A program made the translations under genes and the position numbers. A stretch of 64,000 nucleotides of DNA, taken from contig JAPLAU010000014.1 of assembly GCA_026393115.1 (NCBI GenBank), forward strand, positions 62,001-126,000, written 5' to 3'. Positions within the stretch are counted from its first letter, which is position 1. The number at the start of each line of letters is the position of its first letter. This stretch comes from Actinomycetota bacterium. Lineage in GTDB: Bacteria; Actinomycetota; Actinomycetes; S36-B12; CAIYMF01. Below the pieces are notes generated by a model that saw only the letters and a program-made list of their open reading frames with translations, was not told where the DNA came from and did no database searches. Of the stretch, positions 1-8,209 are shown in pieces.

Positions 1-2
1 CG

Positions 3-590
3 CTCCTTGCCCTGTTCGTACTCACGAATATGGACGTGTTGCTCGCTCGATTCTTCCTCACCGCCGATCAGGCTGGACTCTACGCAGTGGGTGTCCTCAT
101 CGCCAAGGTCGCGTTCTTCCTTCCTCAATTCGTGATCGTCATTGCCTTCCCCACGATGTCGCGCCAGCAAAACCGCCGCTCGGTGTTTTACGCCGCAGGT
201 GTGACCGCGGCAATCGGCTTGGTGGTGACACTGGTCGTGCGTTTCGCAGGTTCGCTGGTGGTAGCGGCAGTCGGCGGCTCGGCATACAGCGAGTTGACGT
301 CGGAAGCCTGGCTCTTCGCCGCCGAAGGCGCCCTCTTCGCCGTGGCACAGGTGCTGCTCTATGCCCAGGTTGCTCGCGGAAACCGCCATGCGGTGATTTT
401 CCTGTGGCTGGCAGCGGCAACGTTCCTTGCCGCGGTGACATTTGGCCCGCACGATTCGGTGCTCATCATCGTTGTCACCGCCCTGGGAATTGCCGCCGTC
501 GTGGTTGTTGCTGGAATAGTGAGCAGTATGCGAGTCCGAAATGCCGAGCCCCTTACCCTCAATGAGATCGGCGAATTCCTTGAGCAGTGA
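3..590 (+). CDS. Polysaccharide/lipid-linked sugar flippase, C-terminal part (5' end outside window)
   Basis: The reading frame is already open at base 3 and has no start in the window, so this is the last 195 residues of a longer membrane protein. It is very hydrophobic, with roughly five or six membrane segments. The stretch around FLPQFVIVIAFPTMS resembles the C-terminal half of MOP-superfamily (Wzx/O-antigen translocase-like) flippases, which move polyprenyl-linked sugars across the membrane. The next three genes make decaprenyl-phospho-arabinose and are joined by overlaps, so it may act on a cell-wall glycan in the same pathway; that is inferred from context. The substrate cannot be read. 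The family call rests on general resemblance and hydrophobicity. Confidence 0.6.
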   Translation, partial: LLALFVLTNMDVLLARFFLTADQAGLYAVGVLIAKVAFFLPQFVIVIAFPTMSRQQNRRSVFYAAGVTAAIGLVVTLVVRFAGSLVVAAVGGSAYSELTSEAWLFAAEGALFAVAQVLLYAQVARGNRHAVIFLWLAAATFLAAVTFGPHDSVLIIVVTALGIAAVVVVAGIVSSMRVRNAEPLTLNEIGEFLEQ

Positions 591-1485
591 GACAGCCGTT
601 TCTTCGCGAAGACCGTCCACACTCCGCGGCCTGATTGAGTCGATGCGTGTGCGTCAGTGGCTCAAGAACCTGCTCGTCTTCGCTGTCCCAGTCGCCGCAG
701 GCGAGCTACTACAGCGCGACGTACTCATTGCCACACTCCTCGCGTTTGTTGCCTTCTGCTTCGCCTCATCAGCAACGTATCTGCTCAACGATGCGGTCGA
801 CGTCGAGCGCGATCGAGCTCACCCGGTCAAGCGCAATCGTCCACTCGCTGCGGGCAGGGTGTCACGAAGTGCAGTTCTCACCACGGCCGCAATCCTGGCC
901 GTCGCCTCCATCGCCCTTGGTTTCCTGACCACACGCGCGTTGGGCCTGAGTGTCATCGCCTATCTGGTGCTCACCGTGCTGTACAGCATGTGGCTCAAGC
1001 ACGAACCCGTCATCGAATTGGCACTCCTCACGGCCGGCTTCCTGCTGCGCGCAACGGCTGGTGCCGCAGCAACAGGAATTCCCATATCGAACTGGTTCCT
1101 GATCGTGGCCGGATTCGGTTCGTTGTTCATGGCTGTCGGGAAGCGCTACTCCGAAGTGATGAATCAGGGCCAACACACGGCAACCCGACGCAGTCTCGCC
1201 GGTTACTCCCCCGAGTTCCTGCGCTGGGCCGCTGGAGTTTCGGCGGCAGTCGCGATCACGGGATATTGTGTGTGGGCCTTTCAAGTGGCCGCTGAGACAC
1301 CGTCCTCGTTACCGTGGGCCGAGTTGTCAGTCATCCCGTTCGTGATGGCAATCCTGCGTTACGCCATTCGAATTCTCGCTGCGGAGGCTGAGGCACCGGA
1401 AGAGGCTGTTCTCGGCGATCGTGTACTAATCGCTTTGGCGTTGGTGTGGGCCATTATCTTCGCTTTGGGGGCTTACGGTGTCTGA
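541..1485 (+). CDS. ubiA: Decaprenyl-phosphate phosphoribosyltransferase (UbiA family, DPPR synthase)
   Basis: Integral membrane prenyltransferase of the UbiA superfamily. In mycobacteria the orthologue (Rv3806c type) joins phosphoribosyl pyrophosphate to decaprenyl phosphate, the first committed step to decaprenyl-phospho-arabinose. The aspartate-rich motif NDAVDVERDRAHPVKRNRPL is present, as are the family start MRVRQWLKNLLVFAVP and about eight or nine hydrophobic segments over 314 residues. The start is uncertain: ATG 541 overlaps the preceding gene by 50 bp, and ATG 562 or TTG 580 would remove up to 13 poorly conserved residues; none has a clear Shine-Dalgarno. The stop overlaps the GTG start of dprE1 by 8 bp, so the genes are probably translationally coupled. 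Confidence 0.88.
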   Translation: MPSPLPSMRSANSLSSETAVSSRRPSTLRGLIESMRVRQWLKNLLVFAVPVAAGELLQRDVLIATLLAFVAFCFASSATYLLNDAVDVERDRAHPVKRNRPLAAGRVSRSAVLTTAAILAVASIALGFLTTRALGLSVIAYLVLTVLYSMWLKHEPVIELALLTAGFLLRATAGAAATGIPISNWFLIVAGFGSLFMAVGKRYSEVMNQGQHTATRRSLAGYSPEFLRWAAGVSAAVAITGYCVWAFQVAAETPSSLPWAELSVIPFVMAILRYAIRILAAEAEAPEEAVLGDRVLIALALVWAIIFALGAYGV

Positions 1486-2809
1486 CGTGCTGCTCAGCGG
1501 GTGGGGTCGAACCGCTCCTACCCGTGCGCACGTTGTTGAGGTCAGCGACGCGGCGCACGTCGCCGCCGCGCTCCTGCATGCACCGGCGCGCGGGCTCATC
1601 GCACGCGGCCTCGGACGATCGTACGGCGACCCTGCACAGAATGCCGGCGGCGACGTTCTCGACATCACCGGCTTGACCGGAATTACTTTCGATGCGGCAA
1701 ACGGCGTGGCGACAGTTGCTGCCGGCGTTTCGCTCGACGCGCTGATGCGCGAGTGCACACCGCAAGGCTGGTGGGTGCCTGTCACTCCCGGAACTCGGCA
1801 AGTCACGGTCGGCGGAGCAATCGCTGCAGATGTGCACGGTAAGAACCATCACGTCGACGGCACATTCACGGCGCACGTCGCCCGCATGGCACTCAGTCTC
1901 CCTGACGGCACATTGGTCAATGTCTATCCGGGCGATGCACTCTTCAACGCAACGGCCGGTGGCATGGGACTCACAGGCGTGGTTGTTGAGGCCGACATTC
2001 AATTGCTACCTATCACCACAGCATTGGCTCGAGTCGATACCGACCGTTTCGACGACCTCGATTCGCTCATGGCGGCGATGGCTTCTGGTGATGACCAGTA
2101 CCGGTATAGCGTCGCGTGGGTCGACGCCGGAACACGCGGAACCCTTGGTCGCGGCATTCTGATTCGCGGTGACCACGCCAATGCCGCCGATATTCCAGAA
2201 CGCAAGCGAACTTTGGCATTCGATCCCGGAACGCTCGCCACCGTTCCTGCCCTCGTGCCCAATGGGTTGCTCAACAAGGCCTCCATTACCGCGCTTAATG
2301 AGGCGTGGTTTCGGAAGGCCCCTCGCCAGCGTCGCGACGAACTACAGTCGCTCACCGCCTTCTTCCACCCGCTCGACATGGCCCGCGATTGGAATCGCAT
2401 GTACGGCCCACGCGGATTCCTGCAGTACCAGTTCGTGGTTCCCGATAGCGCAGGGCACGTGGTGCAACGCACCCTTGAGGCATTACGCATGATTGGTGCC
2501 ACGTCATTCCTCACGGTCCTGAAGAGATTTGGCGCTGAGGGTCCGGGATTACTGTCCTTCCCTCGACCGGGTTGGACCTTGGCGCTCGATATTCCAACGG
2601 GTGTGCCCGGTTTGGCTGCGGTGCTCGACAGTCTCGACGAACTCGTCATCGAAGGTGGTGGTCGGTTGTACCTTGCCAAGGACTCACGCATGACTCCACG
2701 TACGCTGGAACTCACCTACCCCCGACTCGCCCAGTTCCGGGCGCTTCGAGCTGAAATTGACCCCAACCGACGACTCAACTCCGACTTGGCCAGGAGGCTA
2801 GACCTGTGA
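1478..2809 (+). CDS. dprE1: Decaprenylphospho-beta-D-ribose 2-oxidase (FAD enzyme DprE1)
   Basis: FAD-dependent oxidase subunit that, with DprE2, epimerises decaprenyl-phospho-ribose to the arabinose donor used for cell-wall arabinan. The 443 residues show an N-terminal PCMH-type FAD domain (GLGRSYGDPAQNAGG near residue 45, and HGKNHHVDGTF, which carries the active-site His region) and the C-terminal family block GGRLYLAKDSRMTP with the conserved Lys. The residue aligned with Cys387 of the M. tuberculosis enzyme (WNICVDFP) is Ala369 here (WTLALDIP). Start GTG 1478 overlaps the ubiA stop; the 3' end overlaps dprE2 by 4 bp. The neighbourhood leaves little doubt about the assignment. Confidence 0.93.
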   Translation: MSDVLLSGWGRTAPTRAHVVEVSDAAHVAAALLHAPARGLIARGLGRSYGDPAQNAGGDVLDITGLTGITFDAANGVATVAAGVSLDALMRECTPQGWWVPVTPGTRQVTVGGAIAADVHGKNHHVDGTFTAHVARMALSLPDGTLVNVYPGDALFNATAGGMGLTGVVVEADIQLLPITTALARVDTDRFDDLDSLMAAMASGDDQYRYSVAWVDAGTRGTLGRGILIRGDHANAADIPERKRTLAFDPGTLATVPALVPNGLLNKASITALNEAWFRKAPRQRRDELQSLTAFFHPLDMARDWNRMYGPRGFLQYQFVVPDSAGHVVQRTLEALRMIGATSFLTVLKRFGAEGPGLLSFPRPGWTLALDIPTGVPGLAAVLDSLDELVIEGGGRLYLAKDSRMTPRTLELTYPRLAQFRALRAEIDPNRRLNSDLARRLDL

Positions 2810-3561
2810 TCGATGCACTTTCGCGTCCTCAGTCAGTGGCGGTTTTTGGTGCAACATCGCAGATCGCTGGTTCTCTGCTGCAGCGATTGCGCAGCCCTGC
2901 GCTGCGACACATTGTCCTCGCCGCCCGGCCGTCGCCAGCTCGCGACTCACTCGCAGATTCACTGCGAACCGACACCACCGCCGTCACCGTACTCGACTTT
3001 GACGCGAGCGACCCCGACTCGCATTCCGGGGTTATTGACGCCGCCTTCGCTCAAGGCGACATCGACGTCACGGTGATTGCGTTCGGGGTTCTTGGAAATC
3101 AGGCTGACTTCGACGCCGACCCTGCCTCAGCTGTCGAAGCCGCTCAAGTCAACTACGTCGGCGGGGTATCCGTTGGCATGCGCGTGGCAACGCGCCTACG
3201 TGAGCAGGGACACGGAGCACTCATCGTGCTGTCCAGCGTGGCTGGAGAGCGGGCTCGAGCCTCAAATTACGTGTACGGCTCGACCAAGGCCGGTCTTGAC
3301 GTATTCGCCACAGGGTTAGGCGATGCTTTGCATGGGTCTGGAGTGCACGTCATGGTCGTGCGTCCGGGCTTCGTGCGCACCAAGATGACCGAGGGACTGC
3401 CGGAAGCACCGCTCTCCGTCGGTCCAGATGATGTCGCCGACGCCATCGTCAATGGGCTGCGCCACAACCGCGAAACGGTGTACGTACCGTCGACGATGCG
3501 ATTCGTCATGAGCGGCCTACGTCACGTGCCCCGGTCGCTCTTCCGACGGCTGCCGATCTAG
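2806..3561 (+). CDS. dprE2: Decaprenylphospho-2-keto-ribose reductase (SDR enzyme DprE2)
   Basis: Short-chain dehydrogenase/reductase of 251 residues. An N-terminal nucleotide-binding segment (VAVFGATSQIAGSLLQRL) is followed by the catalytic Ser and YGSTK motif (SSVAGERARASNYVYGSTKAG is the region; Tyr and Lys spaced YxxxK). In the DprE1/DprE2 pair it reduces the 2-keto intermediate with NADH to give decaprenyl-phospho-arabinose. GTG start with AGGAGG at 2793-2798; start and dprE1 stop overlap by 4 bp. The 3' end overlaps the convergent hydrolase gene by 4 bp, with no terminator visible between them. Confidence 0.92.
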   Translation: MIDALSRPQSVAVFGATSQIAGSLLQRLRSPALRHIVLAARPSPARDSLADSLRTDTTAVTVLDFDASDPDSHSGVIDAAFAQGDIDVTVIAFGVLGNQADFDADPASAVEAAQVNYVGGVSVGMRVATRLREQGHGALIVLSSVAGERARASNYVYGSTKAGLDVFATGLGDALHGSGVHVMVVRPGFVRTKMTEGLPEAPLSVGPDDVADAIVNGLRHNRETVYVPSTMRFVMSGLRHVPRSLFRRLPI

Positions 3562-5012
3562 GACCGCACCGCCACTGCGGCCGGTTCAGGCCACGGCCCC
3601 GGTTCGTACAACGGTTCGTACCCGGTCTGTGCCGGGGGTAGAGCGTGAGTCAGGAGTCCCCCTGTTGGGACTATGCCCTCACGCACCCAATGGTCGAGCA
3701 AGCTGATCACGGCCAGTCGGGACTCTGGAGTGAAGTTGCAGTGACCGGCACCAAATGGTGCACCAGAAGTACCGGGGTACGTCGCCGGCGCCACAGTGAA
3801 CAGTTGAACGAGATCGGATTGCACATTGCCCTTCGCCTGTTGTACGCGATATCGGGCCCGGAAGAACGACTCGTTCTGAACGATGACGAGCGGATCAGCC
3901 GCCGTATGTAGCGTGATCGTCGGCGCGTGAACTTGCCCTTGTGGATCTCCGCCCTCGGCCAAAGCTGCGGCTCGAGCCGAAGGATCGGCAACGACTCGAA
4001 CACCTGCTTGTAGTCGCGCAGTGAAGCCCTTGCTTGCGTGTGGGCTCACCGCGTCAACTAATTCCGCGTCGCTATTGCTAATACGAGCGGCATAGTCGAC
4101 CCCTTCATTGCTCGAGATGTTTCCGTTGTACCGACGTTCGACGTCGTAACGGCCCAGCGTGCCAAAACCCAGCGCGGTGATGATCGCCTCGGTGTAACCC
4201 GACACCTTCGAGGTGAGAGTGGCGCCATCGAACCTCTGAGTCTGATGGGGGGCGTCGACCAACGAGGCAATGTAGATCACTTTCGCGGTACCGCCGCCTT
4301 TGGTGTCAGATGCAGCCGCGATGACCTTTTTCGAGGCAGCCGTGAGCGTCCTCACCGCATCTTCGTACGACGTGTATCCGGAGAGCTTCAAATCCGGGTC
4401 AATCAAAGTCTTCACCGCAAACGACACATCAAGCGCGAGATCGTAGTTGGGCAGCACGCCGGCAAGAACCCCACACAGAGGTGCCGCACCTGCTACCCAC
4501 TCGGGATTCTTCTCGGCCAACTGTTCGGTAATCAGACCCCCGAGCGAGTCACCCCACACGTATACCCGTGACGGAGTACCGATATTGCTCACGAAGAAGG
4601 AGTGGAGATCTTCACCTGCGCGCACGCCGTCGGCCACCGCCCACCCATTGGACGCATATGCCGAGCCCGCGATGGCGTACCCCTGGTCGAGCAGCGCCTG
4701 TCCGAGACCCTTGATTCCTGATCCCCAACCGGGCGCTGGTTCGGGCGTAGTTTCAACCGGTTCGAATGAGGGTGGCTCCGGTTGAGCGCCGCGATAGCCG
4801 TGCGAGTAGATGAGCAGGGTGCCATTCCACTTCGTGGGCATCACGATTTCGTACGGAGCACCGTTGATCGTGTCCGCGCACTTGACGACGTCGCACCCGA
4901 CAAATGCCACATCGACGTTCACGTCGCGCACCTGCGATGGTGACGTCGACGATGAGCAGGCGGCCAGCACAGTGGCTGCACAAACAATCCCCATGGTTCG
5001 CCAGTGCCACAT
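3558..5012 (-). CDS. Secreted alpha/beta-hydrolase lipoprotein
   Basis: 484 residues. An N-terminal signal with lipobox LAAC (Cys19) predicts a lipoprotein anchored outside the membrane. An alpha/beta-hydrolase fold is indicated by the SHGYRG oxyanion region (70-75), the nucleophile elbow GDSLGG with Ser156, and a late GHC histidine. Cys pairs (Cys40/Cys45 and others) fit an exported, possibly disulfide-bonded enzyme. The substrate is not identifiable; esterase, lipase or peptidase activity is possible. A CAGACT hexamer lies 6 bp before ATG 5012, which could be the -10 of a leaderless message. The gene stands alone, convergent with dprE2 and downstream of polA on the same strand. Confidence 0.75.
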   Translation of the reverse strand: MWHWRTMGIVCAATVLAACSSSTSPSQVRDVNVDVAFVGCDVVKCADTINGAPYEIVMPTKWNGTLLIYSHGYRGAQPEPPSFEPVETTPEPAPGWGSGIKGLGQALLDQGYAIAGSAYASNGWAVADGVRAGEDLHSFFVSNIGTPSRVYVWGDSLGGLITEQLAEKNPEWVAGAAPLCGVLAGVLPNYDLALDVSFAVKTLIDPDLKLSGYTSYEDAVRTLTAASKKVIAAASDTKGGGTAKVIYIASLVDAPHQTQRFDGATLTSKVSGYTEAIITALGFGTLGRYDVERRYNGNISSNEGVDYAARISNSDAELVDAVSPHASKGFTARLQAGVRVVADPSARAAALAEGGDPQGQVHAPTITLHTAADPLVIVQNESFFRARYRVQQAKGNVQSDLVQLFTVAPATYPGTSGAPFGAGHCNFTPESRLAVISLLDHWVREGIVPTGGLLTHALPPAQTGYEPLYEPGPWPEPAAVAVRS

Positions 5013-5048
5013 AGTGCGAGTCTGGCACGGCTTGGGGTGGAGCGCCTT

Positions 5049-7733
5049 TCAGTGCGCTGCCTCATCCCACGTGTGGCCGAACCCGACCGACACTTCCAGC
5101 GGTACCTTCAACTCGGCGGCACCTGCCATCTCCTCGCGAACGAGCGTGGTGACACTGTCACGTTCACCGGTCGCCACTTCGAGAACCAATTCATCGTGCA
5201 CCTGCAGCAACAATCGCGACGAGCGCTGTTCGCGCTCAAGTCGCTGCACAACATTGATCATCGCGACCTTGATGACGTCGGCCGCGGAGCCCTGGATGGG
5301 TGCGTTGAGCGCCATTCGCTCGGCCATGTCACGCCTTTGGCGCACATCGCTGGTGAGGTCGGGAAGGTAGCGTCGCCGACCCATGATGGTTTCGGTGTAC
5401 CCGGTCACTCGGGCGTCGGCAACAACTTCGGAAAGATAGTCGCGCACTCCCCCGAATCTTTCGAAGTAGTGATCCATCAGCGTTTGGGCGTCACCGGTTG
5501 ACACCCCCAATTGCTGGGAGAGTCCGTACGTCGACAGTCCGTACACAAGTCCGTACGACATGGCCTTAATCCGGCGACGCATCTCAGCGTCGACATCATC
5601 GGCGGGCACCTCGAAGACGCGCGAAGCGACGGTTGAGTGCAGATCTTCACCTTCGTTGAATGCTGCAATGAGCCCCGGGTCATCGGAGAGGTGCGCCATG
5701 ATGCGCATCTCAATCTGGCTGTAGTCGGCCGTCAACAAACACTCGAATCCGTCGCCCACCACAAAGGCACCACGAATTCGACGCCCCTCCTCGGTGCGAA
5801 TCGGAATGTTCTGAAGATTGGGATCAACGCTCGACAGCCGGCCTGTGGCCGCAACTGTTTGCGCATAGGTCGTATGAATACGCGAGTTGGCGTCGGTGAG
5901 TGGGATGAGACCGGCAACTGTCTGACGCAACTTCGTGACGTCACGCCAGCGCAGTAGCACTCCGAGCAGAGGATCTTCGGTGCGCTCATACAGCGACTGC
6001 AGAGCTTCAGCGTCGGTGGTGTAGCCGGTCTTGATCTTCTTGGTCTTCGGCAACCCTCGCTCAACGAAGAGGATTTCTTGGAGCTGCTTGGGTGACCCTA
6101 AGTTGAAGGTTCGCCCCACCATTGAGTACGCCTCGGTCTCAGCGCCGCGAGCTGAATCACCGAAGGAATCATCGAGTTCGGTGAGCAATCCGAGGTCTAC
6201 CGCGATACCCAACTCCTCCATCCGCGCGAGAACACTCACCAACGGCAGTTCAACGTCGTTGAGAAGTCGAGTTCCGCCCCGAACGGCAACCTCACTCTCG
6301 AGCACCTCGGCCAAATCGAGAACCGCTCGCGCGCGAAGACCCACCTGTCCTGCGGAAGCTTCTTCTGTGTCGAACGACAATTGGCCCGAATCCGAGGTCG
6401 AGTCTTCGAGTTGACGACCTAAGAATCGCGCTGTGAGATCACCGAGGTCGAAGGATCGTTGCCCCGGTAGCACGAGGTAGGCCATCAGCGCCGTGTCGGC
6501 GGCCAATCCTGCAATCGACCAACCGCGCGCCGCCATTGCCAGCAATGGCCCCTTGGCATCGTGCATCGCGAGAGGTGCAGCGGGGTCTGCCAGCCACGCA
6601 GCAACGGCGGTCTCATCCTCGGAAGTCCACGTAACTGGCGTCATCCACGCAACAGCCCCGTCAGGTGCAGCAACGGCAATCGAGCGGAGAACGCCCGTGC
6701 CTCGTCCCCACTCACCTTCCACCTCGACTCCGCACCGTCCGACCGCATGTGAGGACAACCAGGTGGCTACCTCGCCCGGTGACAACGCCGCGACCTCCAG
6801 ATCGAACGAACCGGAGGCCGGCGCCACTGTCTGGCCCAAACTGTCAAAGAGTCGATCGCGCAAGACTCGGAATTGCAGTGCGTCAAATACCTCGTGCACT
6901 CGCTGACGATCTATTGGTGTGCGAACGAGATCTGCGGGGTCATCAAAGGCCGCTGGCAGAGGCGCTTCGCGTACGAGTTCGGTCAGTTGCCTGTTGAGCA
7001 CTACTTGGTCGAGATGGTCTCGTAACGACTGTCCCACCTTGCCGGGCAATTCATCGGCGCGTGCCGTGAGTTGCTCAAGACTTCCGTACTCTCGCACCCA
7101 TTTGGCCGCAGTCTTCTCGCCAACTCCGGGAACGGAGGGCAGGTTGTCACTGGGATCACCTCGCAGCGCCGCATAGTCGGCGTATTGCTTCGGCGTGAGC
7201 CCGAAGCGCTCCTCGATGGCCGCCGGATCCATGCGCGCCAAATCGGAAACGCCCTTGCGCGGATAGAGCACCGTGACGCGATCATCGACCAGCTGGAAGG
7301 CATCGCGGTCGCCAGTCAGGATGAACACGTCATAGTCCGCATTCTCCGCACGCGTGGCCAAGGTGGCGATGATGTCGTCGGCTTCGTATCCCTCCAACTG
7401 CAGCGAAGGAATCCCGAGAGCCTCAAGCACTTCAAGAATCAACGGAATCTGACCCTTGAATTCCTCCGGGCTTGCCGACCGCGTTGCCTTGTAGTCCGGG
7501 AACATCTCCGTTCGAAAGGTCTGACGGGAGACGTCGAACGCAACAGCAATGTGAGTGGGTTGTTCATCACGCAGGGTATTGATGAGCATGGACGTAAACC
7601 CATAAACGGCATTGGTGGCCTGACCTGTCGTCGTTGAGAAATTCTCAACCGGCAGCGCAAAGAATGCTCGGTAGGCCAGTGAGTGTCCATCAAGTAGTAG
7701 CAATCGTGGACGGGTCGCTCCCAGCTCCGGCAT
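5049..7733 (-). CDS. polA: DNA polymerase I
   Basis: 894-residue family A DNA polymerase for Okazaki-fragment processing and gap repair. The N-terminal 5' nuclease (LLLLDGHSLAYRAFFALP; Asp-rich centre; helix-hairpin-helix) spans about 1-300. The middle 3'-5' exonuclease-like domain lacks the metal-binding DxE (VEVEG in its place), so proofreading is probably absent, as in other actinobacterial Pol I. The polymerase domain has motif A DYSQIEMRIM, motif B RRRIKAMSYGLVYG and motif C VHDE (about 845). The residue equivalent to E. coli Phe762 is Tyr (about 727). ATG 7733 is preceded by TAGGAT at 7740-7745, suggesting a leaderless transcript. Confidence 0.97.
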   Translation of the reverse strand: MPELGATRPRLLLLDGHSLAYRAFFALPVENFSTTTGQATNAVYGFTSMLINTLRDEQPTHIAVAFDVSRQTFRTEMFPDYKATRSASPEEFKGQIPLILEVLEALGIPSLQLEGYEADDIIATLATRAENADYDVFILTGDRDAFQLVDDRVTVLYPRKGVSDLARMDPAAIEERFGLTPKQYADYAALRGDPSDNLPSVPGVGEKTAAKWVREYGSLEQLTARADELPGKVGQSLRDHLDQVVLNRQLTELVREAPLPAAFDDPADLVRTPIDRQRVHEVFDALQFRVLRDRLFDSLGQTVAPASGSFDLEVAALSPGEVATWLSSHAVGRCGVEVEGEWGRGTGVLRSIAVAAPDGAVAWMTPVTWTSEDETAVAAWLADPAAPLAMHDAKGPLLAMAARGWSIAGLAADTALMAYLVLPGQRSFDLGDLTARFLGRQLEDSTSDSGQLSFDTEEASAGQVGLRARAVLDLAEVLESEVAVRGGTRLLNDVELPLVSVLARMEELGIAVDLGLLTELDDSFGDSARGAETEAYSMVGRTFNLGSPKQLQEILFVERGLPKTKKIKTGYTTDAEALQSLYERTEDPLLGVLLRWRDVTKLRQTVAGLIPLTDANSRIHTTYAQTVAATGRLSSVDPNLQNIPIRTEEGRRIRGAFVVGDGFECLLTADYSQIEMRIMAHLSDDPGLIAAFNEGEDLHSTVASRVFEVPADDVDAEMRRRIKAMSYGLVYGLSTYGLSQQLGVSTGDAQTLMDHYFERFGGVRDYLSEVVADARVTGYTETIMGRRRYLPDLTSDVRQRRDMAERMALNAPIQGSAADVIKVAMINVVQRLEREQRSSRLLLQVHDELVLEVATGERDSVTTLVREEMAGAAELKVPLEVSVGFGHTWDEAAH

Positions 7734-7739
7734 AAGGCG

Positions 7740-7749
7740 ATCCTAGGCT
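7740..7749. promoter_or_regulatory. Face-to-face -10 elements for polA and the thioesterase gene
   Basis: The only 22 bp between two divergent start codons contain TAGGAT on the minus strand (7740-7745, 6 nt before the polA ATG) and TAGGCT on the plus strand (7744-7749, 6 nt before the thioesterase ATG). Both fit TANNNT at the spacing seen for actinobacterial leaderless mRNAs. They overlap in a CCTAGG palindrome. No convincing -35 hexamer is visible on either side. Confidence 0.6.
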
Positions 7750-7755
7750 GACTCC

Positions 7756-8193
7756 ATGTCGAACGACTCTGGGCTAAGCCAAGCCACTCCTGGACAGATC
7801 CTCGCGTTCATACATTCCATTGAAGGTGGCGGGCTCACGGAGCGAATGGGAATCACCATCACCGAGGCCGACTTCGACCACCTCGTTGGCACCATGCCGG
7901 TCGAGGGGAACACTCAGCCGTACGGGTTTCTCCACGGTGGTGCCAGCGCAGTGTTGGCGGAAACCCTTGGCTCCATCGGCGCCGCGGTGCACGCGGGGCC
8001 CAACCGATTCCCCGTGGGAATAGAACTTTCCTGTAGCCACCACCTGTCGGCGACGAAGGGCATCGTCACCGGAGTAGCCCGACCGGTGCGCATCGGCAGC
8101 ACGCTCTCGACCTGGGAGATTGTGATTTCAGACGACGCTGACCGACGCCTGTGCACCGCACGGCTTACCTGCCTCGTGCGCGACCGAATCTGA
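7756..8193 (+). CDS. PaaI-type hotdog-fold thioesterase
   Basis: 145 residues, normal for a single hotdog acyl-CoA thioesterase. The signature YGFLHGGASAVLAETLGSIGA carries the HGG turn and the following catalytic-helix acidic residue typical of the PaaI / YbgC-like DHNA-CoA thioesterase group. Members hydrolyse aryl- or acyl-CoA; some act in menaquinone synthesis (1,4-dihydroxy-2-naphthoyl-CoA), but the sequence alone does not fix the substrate. It is divergent from polA with a 22-bp spacer and has no Shine-Dalgarno, so it is probably translated from a leaderless message. The next gene starts 16 bp after its stop. Confidence 0.85.
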   Translation: MSNDSGLSQATPGQILAFIHSIEGGGLTERMGITITEADFDHLVGTMPVEGNTQPYGFLHGGASAVLAETLGSIGAAVHAGPNRFPVGIELSCSHHLSATKGIVTGVARPVRIGSTLSTWEIVISDDADRRLCTARLTCLVRDRI

Positions 8194-8209
8194 CGGGTAC
8201 GACGAGCGG

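Noticed and set aside
3660-3685. GGGACTATGCCC, a partial DosR-like half-site
   Set aside because: Inside the hydrolase coding region, not palindromic, and only half matches.
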